A stretch of 43,915 nucleotides of DNA from Granulosicoccus sp. GTDB lineage: Bacteria > Pseudomonadota > Gammaproteobacteria > Granulosicoccales > Granulosicoccaceae. The position numbers were made by a program, and so were the translations under genes. The notes beneath the pieces are model-generated. The model was not told the origin of the DNA, ran no database searches, and saw only the letters and a list, made by a program, of their open reading frames with translations. The DNA lies in assembly GCA_023301795.1 (NCBI GenBank), contig JALZVU010000195.1, forward strand, positions 1 through 43,915. The letters are read 5' to 3'. How positions within the stretch are numbered: position 1 is the stretch's first letter; each line of letters opens with the position of its first letter. This document shows, one piece after another, positions 9,855 through 18,548 of this stretch.

Positions 9855-10931
9855 CTAAACACTGGAAAGCATCTGCGCCGCTCGATCAAACCACATTCGT
9901 GACATCAAATTGTCTTTGGGTAGTTTGACGCCCAAAGCGTCTATACCGGTATGTCGCAGCATCAGGTCTTGCAATAAATGACGTGCAGACTCCGCGTTGC
10001 CGACTGCAATCTGCGCAATGGCATCGCTGTACAACGACGTATCGTAATAGTTAGTATCTGGATGGGCTTGTCTGAGGGCCTGCATCGACAGCAGTGCATT
10101 GGCAGGTTCATCAAGATCGATAAGTTGAATGTAGCCTTTTAGATACTGCGCATCGTCGGCCAGATAGCTGTCTGGGTATGATTGTGCAAAAACATCCAAT
10201 GTGCGAACAGCGCCTGCAAAGTCTTTCTCGTCACGCTGGGTCATTGCCTGCAGATAAAGTCCTAAGTCAGCGTCTCCACCATAGCTCTGAGCTTCATCGA
10301 TAATGGGAAGGCGTATAGCGGCGCGGCGCTTGTTGATCGTGACAGGATCATTTGCCAAGTAACTTTTATATGAGCTTCTGGCCGCCAGGAATTCTCCATC
10401 CGCTGCAAGTTCGTTGCCCCGGTAGAAGCTCTGTTCGTTAACATTGACTGACTCCTCCACCAGTTTTATGGTTTCGTAGTCAACAACAAAGCGCGCATGC
10501 TTTTCACCCTGGGTGATGGGCGTGAAGCTAACGTCCACAGTAACCACTTCGGAAGGTTGTAAAACAATGTTGTCAAGCACCTGAACAGCAAATTCTTCTG
10601 AGTTGTCGCTGAACTGCGTTGCAGGCTCTGGCGCCACCACCGAGATATTTTTCAGTGGATGTATATCGGCTCCGCGATTGGCAATGCGCACCTCAAAGCT
10701 CTCTGTTGTGCCAACATTGCGTGTGCCGTAGTACAGCACTTGTTCTTCATCTTCGCCCAGAGATTGCTGTTGGTGGGTGACGAATAAAAACGTGCCGTTG
10801 ACACCTCGTTCTTCAACCGGTGGGCCGTCTTGTCCGCCACCGCCACTATCACAAGCGCTGATCAAAGCCGCTGCAATGGATACGCTGAGGCAAGTACGCA
10901 GTTTCCATGAACTCATTTTTTGTACATCCAC
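9855..10931 (-). CDS. lipoprotein with Ig-like and TPR-like regions, unknown
   Basis: GTG 10931 is the longest start; ATG 10916 (MSSWKLRTCLSV) is equally plausible. A lipoprotein signal with lipobox ISAC is followed by a Gly-rich linker, so it is probably lipidated and outside the inner membrane. Residues about 45-165 look like an Ig/ASH-type beta domain (NVGTTESFEVRIANRG, VTVDVSFTPITQGEKHARF). Residues about 170-350 are alpha-helical TPR-like repeats (NELAADGEFLAARSSYKSYL, FAQSYPDSYLADDAQYLKG), as in BamD/YbgF-type proteins. A structural or assembly role in the envelope is inferred. It lies 39 bases downstream of the HAMP protein gene, in the same operon. Confidence 0.72.
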   Translation of the reverse strand: MDVQKMSSWKLRTCLSVSIAAALISACDSGGGGQDGPPVEERGVNGTFLFVTHQQQSLGEDEEQVLYYGTRNVGTTESFEVRIANRGADIHPLKNISVVAPEPATQFSDNSEEFAVQVLDNIVLQPSEVVTVDVSFTPITQGEKHARFVVDYETIKLVEESVNVNEQSFYRGNELAADGEFLAARSSYKSYLANDPVTINKRRAAIRLPIIDEAQSYGGDADLGLYLQAMTQRDEKDFAGAVRTLDVFAQSYPDSYLADDAQYLKGYIQLIDLDEPANALLSMQALRQAHPDTNYYDTSLYSDAIAQIAVGNAESARHLLQDLMLRHTGIDALGVKLPKDNLMSRMWFDRAAQMLSSV

Positions 10932-10970
10932 TTTAATAGCAAGGCTGTGTTTTTGAAATGTAACGCGGAG

Positions 10971-11654
10971 TCAGGCTACTTTTCTGCCAGCGTCATCGTC
11001 ATCATCGACTAGGTTCAGTGGACCCGCTTGCAAGTTCAGCTTAGTATCTTGCACGTGAAAGAAATCTAACGCACTTCGGCAGTTGTTCAGTGCGCCGTCG
11101 ACATCTTGTTCAGTAGATGTTGTTGAAGGCTCGCTTCTGATAGTTGTCGCAGCTTCTATGCTGTGTTTGGCAGCGGCAATCTGGGTGCGTACCGAGTGCA
11201 TTGCTGCGCTGAGTTCACTAGAGATTTCTCCGAATTCACTTTTATCGCTTGAGCGCAAGCGGACATCCATGTTGCCGTTTCCGACTTCTCGCAATGCGCG
11301 CTTAATGGCCATGATTGGGTGGCCCAGTTTGCGGGTAATATAGATGCCCAGCCCGATGGTTATGAGGGTGTTGATGCCAAGCATGGCCAACATCCATTGA
11401 CCCAAAACAGTGGCCATTGTGGGCATTGCCTCATTGACCATTGCAATGTCTTCAGAAACAAAAAGCAGTGGAGCAACGCCTTGCAGCAGGGTTCCAACTA
11501 TCTGATAGTAGAACACGCCTAACAATGCAGTAGTCACGGCAAGGTACAGTATCGATAACTTGATGACGCGCCGGATCTCTCTTGCCTGAAACGTCTTGTC
11601 ACGTAGCAATGAAATCAGGAAATTTGAATCAGACGAACGAGCCATGTTCTTCAC
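10971..11654 (-). CDS. HAMP domain membrane protein without output domain
   Basis: A 227-residue protein (GTG 11654; ATG 11645 with an upstream GGTGAAG is an alternative). Two membrane helices, residues about 30-50 and 84-105, flank a short periplasmic loop. A HAMP linker follows (LGHPIMAIKRALREVGNGNM, then the DE-type SEFGEISSELSAAM) and a short helical and acidic C-terminus (VDDDDDAGRK). There is no kinase, methyl-accepting, cyclase or GGDEF domain, so it cannot signal by itself in a known way. Co-transcription with a lipoprotein and a hydrolase suggests it transmits or scaffolds an envelope signal (inference). Confidence 0.75.
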   Translation of the reverse strand: MKNMARSSDSNFLISLLRDKTFQAREIRRVIKLSILYLAVTTALLGVFYYQIVGTLLQGVAPLLFVSEDIAMVNEAMPTMATVLGQWMLAMLGINTLITIGLGIYITRKLGHPIMAIKRALREVGNGNMDVRLRSSDKSEFGEISSELSAAMHSVRTQIAAAKHSIEAATTIRSEPSTTSTEQDVDGALNNCRSALDFFHVQDTKLNLQAGPLNLVDDDDDAGRKVA

Positions 11655-11780
11655 CAGTACAATAATAATAATTATCTTTCGGCGTGATTTGAGTTAACTT
11701 GATCGCCTTGACGGCCACCTTTGAGCTTTCGCGGTGCACACTTGTGCGTCAAGTCGCAAGTTTCTTAACGACGACGAGTT

Positions 11781-13226
11781 ATGACCCCCGATCCTCTGGA
11801 ATACGTAGACACTGGAACAGCCTTTTCGCTGGCGGGAGCGGTGTATCTGGTGCTAGCTATCTGGGCCGGGCTGCATGTTGTTCTGAACAAGCGGAACGAG
11901 GCGTCAGCATTCAGTTGGCTGGGTATTATTGTCCTGGCGCCTCTAATGGGTGCCTTGTTGTACTGGTTATTCGGAATCAACCGCATTCTTCTTCGCGCGC
12001 GGGCAGAACTGCCCGATTTATCAGCGGTAGCCACCCGCAGTAACGACGAGCAGTGTGTACAGATAGCTGCTTTGCCGATGAGTTGGCAAGAACGAATGCG
12101 CTTTGGTCGCGGGGTGCATGACGCCCCATACTTGCCAGACAATGCGCTTGAGCCCTTGCTCAACGGTGATGAGGCCTATCCGCAGATGCTCGCGGCCATA
12201 GAGATGGCACAAACCAGCGTCGTGCTGTCCAGTTACATTTTTGAATTCGATGAAGTGGGGCGGCAGTTTGTGGCAGCGTTAACCAATGCGCATCGAAGGG
12301 GCGTTGAGGTGCGAGTATTGATCGACGGCTTAGGCGTGGGTTACGGATTGAGCCTGGTGCGATCTGATCGCGTACTGCGTGGCCAAGGTGTGCAAACTGC
12401 CCGTTTCCTGTCAGCGTTGTCCACCAGTGGCACACGTTTCATCAACCTTCGTAACCATAGAAAAATTCTGTCAGTTGATGGTCAGGTTGCTTTCCTGGGC
12501 GGTATCAACATTCGGGACAACAATCTTCTGTCTGGCAGTTCGGCACACAAAACGCAGGATGTCCATTTTAAAGTGCAGGGGCCTGTCATTAATCAGATTA
12601 ATCAGGTGTTTGCTGCCGACTGGGAGTTTGCCAGTAACGAGCAGTTAAGCTTGCCACGCTGGTGTGATGATGGTCAATCGCGCCCGGTTGTCAGTCGCGT
12701 ACTTCTGGATGGCCCAGATGACAATTTCCAGAAATTGAAACTGACAATCATGGGTGCGGTGCAATCGGCAACTACCAGAGTTTGTGTGATGTCGCCGTAT
12801 TTTCTACCCGACAAGTCGATGACGAATGTATTGCAGCTTGCAGTGCTGCGAGGCGTAAGGGTTGATGTTTGCGTGCCAGAGAAAAACAATTTGCGCTTTG
12901 TGGGTTGGGCTATGCAGGCTAATCAGGCTGAGTTATTGGCCATCGGCGTTAATCTCTATGAGTCGCCGGATCCCTTTGACCATAGCAAGCTGTTTCTGGT
13001 TGACGATGACTGGAGTCTGGTGGGCTCAAGTAACTGGGATGCCCGGAGCCTGGAACTGAACTTCGAGATTAATCTAGAATGTTACAGCAAGCGTCTTAAC
13101 AAGCAACTGAGGGCTATTGTTGGGGCTAAGATGGCTCTAGCAACACAACTTACACAAGCACCTGACCAACATTTTCTGGTGCGGGTGCGTAATAACTTCT
13201 TTCGTTTGTTTTCACCGTATTTATAA
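11781..13226 (+). CDS. cls: cardiolipin synthase, phospholipase D family
   Basis: A 481-residue protein with two N-terminal membrane helices (residues about 12-36 and 45-68) and two PLD phosphotransfer motifs. These are His226-x-Lys228 with Asp233 (NHRKILSVD) and His401-x-Lys403 with Asp408 (DHSKLFLVDDDWSLVGSSNWD). This is the layout of bacterial cardiolipin synthases, which condense two phosphatidylglycerols (ClsA/ClsB) at the inner membrane. ClsA-type helices favour ClsA-like chemistry, but the A/B/C class is not certain. The next gene starts 12 bases later and encodes an EEP hydrolase. Confidence 0.9.
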   Translation: MTPDPLEYVDTGTAFSLAGAVYLVLAIWAGLHVVLNKRNEASAFSWLGIIVLAPLMGALLYWLFGINRILLRARAELPDLSAVATRSNDEQCVQIAALPMSWQERMRFGRGVHDAPYLPDNALEPLLNGDEAYPQMLAAIEMAQTSVVLSSYIFEFDEVGRQFVAALTNAHRRGVEVRVLIDGLGVGYGLSLVRSDRVLRGQGVQTARFLSALSTSGTRFINLRNHRKILSVDGQVAFLGGINIRDNNLLSGSSAHKTQDVHFKVQGPVINQINQVFAADWEFASNEQLSLPRWCDDGQSRPVVSRVLLDGPDDNFQKLKLTIMGAVQSATTRVCVMSPYFLPDKSMTNVLQLAVLRGVRVDVCVPEKNNLRFVGWAMQANQAELLAIGVNLYESPDPFDHSKLFLVDDDWSLVGSSNWDARSLELNFEINLECYSKRLNKQLRAIVGAKMALATQLTQAPDQHFLVRVRNNFFRLFSPYL

Positions 13227-13238
13227 CTCAGGGTAACT

Positions 13239-14018
13239 ATGCTGCGAAATCGCTTCATGCCGCAATGCTTTTCTGCTGATGATGAGCTTCAGGTGATGGG
13301 CTGTGCGCAACAAAGCGGACTGGGGCCTGTTGTGCGATGCCTGCTATGGAATATTCTCAAGGCAAAACGCAGCAGTTGGCAGGATGATTTTGTCGAATTG
13401 ATTGCTGATCGTGATTTGGTGCTGTTACAGGAGGCGGTTTGTAACGCCCCTAGCGACCCCACATTTACGCAAAGTGCCCGTTTGGAGTGGGTGATGGCCA
13501 GAAGCTTCAAGGACCCTAGAACGCAGTGTGAGCATGGTGTTAACACTGGGTGTGTGGTTAAGGCGGTGGAGCGGCGTTTCTATCTCTCGCCGCATCACGA
13601 GCCGGTGTCACTGACACAGAAATTACTGTTAACTACGCTATATCCATTGCGTAATTGCTCAGAGCAATTGCTAGTGTTGAACATGCACGCGATAAACTTT
13701 GTCGGCGTAAAAAAATATGCAGAACAGCTCGGTCAGTTAGAAGCTGCGTTATCAGTGCATCAAGGCCCGATAATCCTTGGTGGCGACTTTAATACCTGGA
13801 ATCCGGCAAGGCTTGCACACTTTCAGCGGGTAGCTGTTGGCGCTGGATTGCATGAAGCTGATATGCAAAGGCGAAGCCGTCTGTCGCAGATGAATCAGCA
13901 TCTGGATCACTTGTTCTACAGGGGCTTGACGCTACGATCTGTTGAGTCGTTGGGGCATTATCAGTCGTCAGACCATGCGCCTATTACTGCGACGTTTGAG
14001 CTTGAGAAGATTACCTAG
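13239..14018 (+). CDS. endonuclease/exonuclease/phosphatase (EEP) family protein
   Basis: A 259-residue DNase I-like fold protein. The motifs are LLWNILKAKRSSWQDDF (Asn), LVLLQEA (metal-binding Glu), NMHAINF, GGDFNTWN (catalytic Asp and Asn), LDHLFYRG and SSDHAPI (terminal Asp-His). All core residues of the superfamily are present, so it should be an active metal-dependent phosphoesterase. Substrates in this family range from DNA to phospholipids and inositol phosphates. The 12-base spacing from the cardiolipin synthase gene and the preceding CAGGGTAAC site suggest one operon and hint at a phospholipid-related role (inference). No signal peptide is seen. Confidence 0.88.
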   Translation: MLRNRFMPQCFSADDELQVMGCAQQSGLGPVVRCLLWNILKAKRSSWQDDFVELIADRDLVLLQEAVCNAPSDPTFTQSARLEWVMARSFKDPRTQCEHGVNTGCVVKAVERRFYLSPHHEPVSLTQKLLLTTLYPLRNCSEQLLVLNMHAINFVGVKKYAEQLGQLEAALSVHQGPIILGGDFNTWNPARLAHFQRVAVGAGLHEADMQRRSRLSQMNQHLDHLFYRGLTLRSVESLGHYQSSDHAPITATFELEKIT

Positions 14019-14034
14019 ATGACTTGGTAGGTCG

Positions 14035-14226
14035 CTAGCCGCTAACAACGGTGATAAGGAAGGTGACGAACAGCACGACAGCTGCCAGGAGAATCGATAC
14101 GTTTAACCATTCCTTGGACGAACCACGCGGGCCATTTTTTACATAATAAATTGCCGTTGGCCACATACGCACGAGGATGTACACACAGAGTAGGGCCATT
14201 GGAATCTGATACCAAAGAGAATTCAC
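14035..14226 (-). CDS. small two-helix membrane protein, unknown
   Basis: A 63-residue protein starting at GTG 14226, with AAGGAG about 10 bases upstream, which supports real translation. Two membrane helices (IPMALLCVYILVRMW and SILLAAVVLFVTFLITVVS) flank a basic loop (YYVKNGPRGSSKEW), suggesting a hairpin with the loop in the cytoplasm. I do not recognise the family. It lies downstream of the BI-1 gene on the same strand, separated by a strong hairpin, so it may be transcribed separately. Confidence 0.65.
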   Translation of the reverse strand: MNSLWYQIPMALLCVYILVRMWPTAIYYVKNGPRGSSKEWLNVSILLAAVVLFVTFLITVVSG

Positions 14227-14275
14227 AACAGATGACTCCTTAAAGAATGTCGAAGGTATTGGTATTTGTTAACGA

Positions 14276-14300
14276 CACTGGGCCGCAAAGCGGCCCAGTG
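14276..14300. terminator. perfect 11-bp hairpin between BI-1 and small membrane gene
   Basis: CACTGGGCCGC (14276-14286) and GCGGCCCAGTG (14290-14300) pair perfectly around an AAA loop. On the plus strand it is followed by TTTGTGGTTT; on the minus strand, the direction of the flanking genes, the T-run is weak. It most likely ends or attenuates the BI-1 transcript. Confidence 0.55.
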
Positions 14301-14377
14301 TTTGTGGTTTGACTGATTGAACGAGTGATTACTGCATTCAGACCGTTCAGGACCTTATGGGCGAGGGTGCAATCTGC

Positions 14378-15052
14378 CTAGTCGTCGCCACCCATGATGC
14401 CAAGCAGCTGGAGCAGGTTGGTAAACATGAGGAAGATGTTCAAAAACATAGAAATGGTAGCTCTGATGTAGTTGGTCTCACCACCATTGATGATGCGGCT
14501 GGTGTCGAACAGAATGAAACCGCTCATCATCAAAACGATGGCCCCCGATATTGCCGCAGACAACAACGGGATCTGCACAAATATATTCAGCAATATCGCG
14601 CCGATGACAACGAACATGCCGATGAACAACATGCCACCCATGAAGTCAAAGCTCTTCTTAGTCTTTAGCACATAAGCACTTAATGCGAAGAATATGGTTC
14701 CAGTACCACCCATGGCAGTTGCCACGAGTGTTGAGCCATTAGGCAGGGCGGTGTAGTGGTTGAGCATTGGGCCCAAGCCGAAGCCAAGCATGCCAGTAAT
14801 CAGAAAAACGACTCCTACGCCAGCAGCGGAATTCTCAAATTTCGGCAGCACAAACCACAAGACACCGAAGGCGCCTAATGTTGAGACTAGGGCCATCATG
14901 AACGGCGGATTGATCGCCATGGACATGGCAGCCATAACACCGCTGAAAACCAAGGTGGAAGCCAACAAGGCATACGTGTTCTGCAAGACGCGATTGGTGG
15001 AGAGCGCACTCTCCTGACTTTGCGCGACCGGTTTGGTTACATCTACAGCCAT
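14378..15052 (-). CDS. Bax inhibitor-1 / YccA family membrane protein
   Basis: A 224-residue protein from ATG 15052, chosen because AAGGAG lies 10 bases upstream; the longer frame to 15124 adds an unlikely N-terminus. Seven hydrophobic helices run from YALLASTLVFSGVMAAMSM to LNIFLMFTNLLQLLGIMGG, with the family signature FDTSRIINGG near the end. Bacterial BI-1 proteins include pH-gated calcium leak channels (BsYetJ) and FtsH modulators (YccA); which applies here is unknown. The gene appears to have its own promoter in the 15053-15343 gap. Confidence 0.9.
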   Translation of the reverse strand: MAVDVTKPVAQSQESALSTNRVLQNTYALLASTLVFSGVMAAMSMAINPPFMMALVSTLGAFGVLWFVLPKFENSAAGVGVVFLITGMLGFGLGPMLNHYTALPNGSTLVATAMGGTGTIFFALSAYVLKTKKSFDFMGGMLFIGMFVVIGAILLNIFVQIPLLSAAISGAIVLMMSGFILFDTSRIINGGETNYIRATISMFLNIFLMFTNLLQLLGIMGGDD

Positions 15053-15343
15053 ACTAGTAATACTCCTTAAAATGACAAACGGCAAGTTAGGTTGCCGACC
15101 GACAACAGTTTGATAACTATACACTTGTAGCCCAAAGCGCAGGTTCCGGATCAGTCGTATTTCTCGGATGCACTCTACGGATAAACAGTGTTAGCGACCC
15201 ATACACTACGGGATAACTGATCCTTTGCAGTGTGGTCTGTGGAAGAGATATGGCTTGATTAAGGTCATTCAAGTGATCTGTGTTGTAAATAAACCGATAG
15301 TGTCACCACATTCACCTCAGAATCTTGTACACTTCGTGCCGCT

Positions 15344-15431
15344 GGAGAGGTGGCAGAGTGGTCGAATGCGGCGGTCTTGAAAACCGTTGACTGTTAAAGG
15401 TCCGGGGGTTCGAATCCCTCCCTCTCCGCCA
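15344..15431 (+). tRNA. tRNA-Ser (anticodon UGA)
   Basis: An 88-base tRNA with acceptor arms GGAGAGG and CCTCTCC, discriminator G and encoded CCA (15429-15431). The D-loop region is GGCAGAGTGGTCGAA, the anticodon loop CTTGAAA places TGA at 15378-15380, a long variable arm fits class II tRNA-Ser, and the T-arm contains GGTTCGAATCC. It reads UCA and other UCN codons. Confidence 0.97.
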
Positions 15432-15784
15432 TTATTGCGCGCAAACCGCCACCGGGCGGGCAAAGTCTTGGCTCATGGTACGTTTGTCGGGTCTGCTCAC
15501 AACCTGACAATGCCCAAACTGGGTTGCCTCAAGCGTGTTACAAAACGTCGTGCAACGCAGTCTGTTCTGACGCAAGCCCCCAGCAGCCAATTCGTGTCGA
15601 GAGCCTGCTATGCTGCAATGGCGCTAGGCCGATTTTTGGCAAGCAGCTTCATCCGAAAACAACCTCGCTGGCTCGGCCTCTACAAATTGCCAATCGAGCA
15701 ACACTGCTGACTAAGCGGTTTGTCGGTCATGGCGGCAGGGTGATACGTCGGCAACCCTGCGGCCAACCGCTGGTGCTACTAATT
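15432..15784. other. 353-bp stretch with no supported gene
   Basis: Between tRNA-Ser and the Sel1 gene stop I see only a small CCGCC/GGCGG hairpin (about 15447-15460) just after the tRNA, with no T-run. The open frames across it start inside the tRNA or lack ribosome sites and protein-like composition. I see no mobile-element signature or attachment repeat. Confidence 0.5.
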
Positions 15785-17014
15785 CTAGATCGTATCCAGT
15801 GACACCGATTTAATTTTCTCACTCAAGACGGTAAGCAGTTCGTTGTTGATAGCGCCGGTCACTGGCAAATTGTTATCCCTTTGAAATGCTCTGGCGGCAG
15901 CACTGGTTTTGTCACCTGGCATGCCATCTGCGGTTCCCAAGCGATATCCAAGAATCGTAAGCAATTGCTGCGCTTTCATAACGGTTTCTCTAGAAGGCTC
16001 AACCCGTGTCAGTGATTGTGGAATGGGCTGTTTATTCTGGATGTGCTCATACCAGGTAGAGCTGAGTTGCTGTGCCTCATTGATTTGAGCGGATGTCATT
16101 TGCTGTTTAAAGGACGATCTGTTCCCTCTGGCACCCTCCACATTTTGAGCAGCAGCCAGGTTAGTCCACGCGTAGGCTTTTACATAGCTCTGAGATACAC
16201 CTTCACCGTTGAAGTACATGATCCCGAGATTGAATTGTGCATTTGCATGCCCCTGTTCTGCAGCAAGCCGATACCAGTTCACCGCTTCTCGATCGTCTGC
16301 TGAAACACCTTCACCGAAGTCATAGCTCACTGCAAGAGAGAATTGAGCTTCAGCATGGCCTTGCTCTGCGGCAAGCCTGTACCATTTTACCGCCTCACGA
16401 TTGTCTACAGGGACACCTTCGCCGTTGTCATAGCTGAGTGCAAGATTGAACTGCGCTTTTACGTTCCCTTGTTCTGCAGCTAAGCGATACCACTTCACCG
16501 CCTCCCGGTCGTCTTCCATTACGCCTTCACCGTTGTCGTAGCTAAGTGCAAGATAGAGTTGCGCTTGAGCATATCCTTGTTCTGCAGCAAGCTTATACAG
16601 CTTCACGGCCTCGCTATCGTCTTCCGCGATTCCTTCGCCAAAATCGTACATTACTGCAAGATTGAATTGCGCTTTAGCATGCCCTTGTTCTACGGCAAGC
16701 CTGTACCACTCTACTGCTTTGAGATCATCGGCCGGAACACCCTCGCCGTGGCGAAACATTAGGGCCAGATTAAATTGCGCGCTCACATACCCTTGTTCTG
16801 CAGCAAGCCGGTACCATTTCACCGCCTGCAGATCGTTCTCCGGAACACCGTTGCCGAAATCGTACATAACGGCAAGTTCGAACTGCGCGTTTGCGTCTCC
16901 CTGTTCTGCCAACTCGCGGGCGGCTGTAAGGGACTCGTCAGCCTGCACCTTCAGAATCGGAAATGATGTCGCTAATAGGGCCGCTATGAATAATAGGAAA
17001 AAAGAGTGACGCAT
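15785..17014 (-). CDS. exported Sel1-repeat protein with peptidoglycan-binding domain
   Basis: A 409-residue protein. A signal peptide (FFLLFIAALLATSFPILKVQA) is followed by seven 36-residue Sel1-like repeats (residues about 39-290) of the form GHAxAQFNLAxxYDxGEGV, then AVKWYRLAAEQ. A degenerate unit and spacer follow, and residues about 345-405 form a PG_binding_1 domain (QQLLTILGYRLGTADGMPG, AARAFQRDNNLPVTG). Sel1 solenoids bind partner proteins, and the C-terminal domain should hold it at the periplasmic cell wall. The nearly identical repeat units at DNA level make copy-number change likely. It is monocistronic, with ordinary gaps on both sides. Confidence 0.88.
   Translation of the reverse strand: MRHSFFLLFIAALLATSFPILKVQADESLTAARELAEQGDANAQFELAVMYDFGNGVPENDLQAVKWYRLAAEQGYVSAQFNLALMFRHGEGVPADDLKAVEWYRLAVEQGHAKAQFNLAVMYDFGEGIAEDDSEAVKLYKLAAEQGYAQAQLYLALSYDNGEGVMEDDREAVKWYRLAAEQGNVKAQFNLALSYDNGEGVPVDNREAVKWYRLAAEQGHAEAQFSLAVSYDFGEGVSADDREAVNWYRLAAEQGHANAQFNLGIMYFNGEGVSQSYVKAYAWTNLAAAQNVEGARGNRSSFKQQMTSAQINEAQQLSSTWYEHIQNKQPIPQSLTRVEPSRETVMKAQQLLTILGYRLGTADGMPGDKTSAAARAFQRDNNLPVTGAINNELLTVLSEKIKSVSLDTI
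16145..16900. repeat. seven tandem 108-bp units encoding Sel1 repeats
   Basis: Seven in-frame 36-codon units with strongly conserved sequence, for example the recurrent CCTTGTTCTGCAGCAAGC segment on the plus strand. Each encodes one Sel1-like helix pair. Confidence 0.85.
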
Positions 17015-17186
17015 TGATTAACTCCTCAAGTTAACAATCTTAGCGTCCCTAGCTACCCTCCGATAAAACGGTTCCCTGTGATCGAAGTCCTAAATCGTTG
17101 GTAACTGAATAGGCTGACTGCTTATATTCCACTCAAAGCTGGCAATTTTGAACTTGGCTATCAACACAGCATGTTGGCCAGCCATA

Positions 17187-17214
17187 ACGCAAAACGGCCG
17201 ATTAGTATCGGCCG
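17187..17214 (-). terminator. rho-independent terminator of the tau operon
   Basis: On the minus strand a perfect 8-bp stem, CGGCCGAT/ATCGGCCG (17195-17214, loop of 4), is followed by TTTTGCGTT. It lies 65 bases past the tauC stop. A second 7-bp hairpin, CTAGCAC/GTGCTAG (17244-17264), sits between the gene and the terminator. Confidence 0.75.
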
Positions 17215-17279
17215 CCGTAGCTACTTTACAGCTTGCTGGGACACTAGCACTGTAATGGTGCTAGCGATTCACTAGAGCA

Positions 17280-18548
17280 CTAGCCCTTGCCTTTCCAAGG
17301 CACCATTATTCTCTCAGCCCAGCGCATCAACAGATCAATGCCGAAGCCGATGATTCCGATCAGGATAATCCCCATAATAACGATATCGGTATTCTGAAAC
17401 TTAGATGCTGTCATGATCATCATGCCTGCGCCTTGTTCAGCGGCGACAAGCTCTGCGGCCACAACAGTACCCCAGCACACACCCATGGCCACACGGGCGC
17501 CTGTAAATATCTCGGGCAAGGAGTTGGGGATGATGACATAGCGCATGATTTGTTTAGGCCCGGCCCCAAGAGAGTAGGCGGCATGAACCTTCGCGATGTT
17601 AACGCCTGAGACTCCGGCACGAGCCGCAATCGCCATGATCCACAGTGCGGCGAGAAACAGCAGAATGATCTTCCCCGATTCTCCTATACCTGCCCAGATG
17701 ATAACAAGCGGTATGAGCGCCAGTGGTGGCACCGGACGCATGAATTCCACAATAGGATCAAACCATCCTCTGAACCAGTTACTCAGTCCCATGGCATAGC
17801 CCAAAGGAATGCCCACAAGAGCGCCTAACAGGAAGCCAACAACAACGCGGAACAGGGAATAGCCCAGATGCTCGACCAGGGTGAAGTTTCTAAATCCTTC
17901 GTCAACAATTTTCAGAGTCCGTGTCCACACAGCTTCTGGCGCTGGCAAATACAGGGGCTCCATCTGCCAACCACGAGCGGGTTCGACGTTAGGCGTGCCT
18001 TTGTCTGAGAGCGTTACCTTACCGCCATCAACTTTGACGGACCCACCGGGAACAATGCTCTTGCCATTGATAGCAATGACGGTGGGTTTTGCACCTTCTT
18101 CATTCTTGTCGTTATTGGCAACGGGTACCAGTTTGGATCGCCAGCTAGCAACGCTGGCTACATCGTTCTTGGCAAATCCGTCACCAGGCGCAACTTCTAT
18201 CTTCTCAGGTTTTTGATCTCGTGGATGAACCTGTACGGTCACGGTGGCGTCGTCGGTCTCATTGGCAGCGTCTTGCGCTGTATAAGAAAACGACATGGTT
18301 CCTTCAAACGGACCGGGCGCATGCAAGAAACCAGGGATCAGTTTTGAGCCGGTAAACATGCCCCACAACAACAGGATGGTGGCGATGGAGACGACACTGG
18401 CCACGCGATTGGGGCGAACAGCACTTTCATCACCAAAGGTCACTGTTTTGCGTGAGGAAAAGCCGCGCTCTCCCGCACTTTTGATCACCTTGGTGACGAT
18501 GAAGTAGGCAGCCGCAAAAATCAGTATATAAATGATTAATGGGATCAT
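17280..18548 (-). CDS. tauC: taurine-type ABC transporter permease with periplasmic insert
   Basis: A 422-residue permease, about 150 residues longer than usual for the TauC/SsuC family. Helix one (IPLIIYILIFAAAYFIVTKV) and helix two (VASVVSIATILLLWGMF) precede a hydrophilic stretch from about residue 78 to 195 that looks beta-rich (GTMSFSYTAQDA, ATVTVQVHPRD, GKSIVPGGSVKVDGGKVTL). The standard BPD_transp_1 core follows, with EAA-loop AAYSLGAGPKQIMRYVIIP and four or five helices. The start ATG overlaps the tauB stop (ATGA). It forms the inner-membrane channel of the importer encoded upstream. The extra domain is unusual; see findings. Confidence 0.85.
   Translation of the reverse strand: MIPLIIYILIFAAAYFIVTKVIKSAGERGFSSRKTVTFGDESAVRPNRVASVVSIATILLLWGMFTGSKLIPGFLHAPGPFEGTMSFSYTAQDAANETDDATVTVQVHPRDQKPEKIEVAPGDGFAKNDVASVASWRSKLVPVANNDKNEEGAKPTVIAINGKSIVPGGSVKVDGGKVTLSDKGTPNVEPARGWQMEPLYLPAPEAVWTRTLKIVDEGFRNFTLVEHLGYSLFRVVVGFLLGALVGIPLGYAMGLSNWFRGWFDPIVEFMRPVPPLALIPLVIIWAGIGESGKIILLFLAALWIMAIAARAGVSGVNIAKVHAAYSLGAGPKQIMRYVIIPNSLPEIFTGARVAMGVCWGTVVAAELVAAEQGAGMMIMTASKFQNTDIVIMGIILIGIIGFGIDLLMRWAERIMVPWKGKG

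Noticed and set aside
15344-15431. tRNA-Ser as an integration site for a genomic island
   Set aside because: No integrase and no repeat of the tRNA 3' end were seen downstream in the window.
15387-15710. Open frame of 107 codons beginning inside tRNA-Ser
   Set aside because: It starts within the tRNA, has no ribosome site and a non-protein-like composition.
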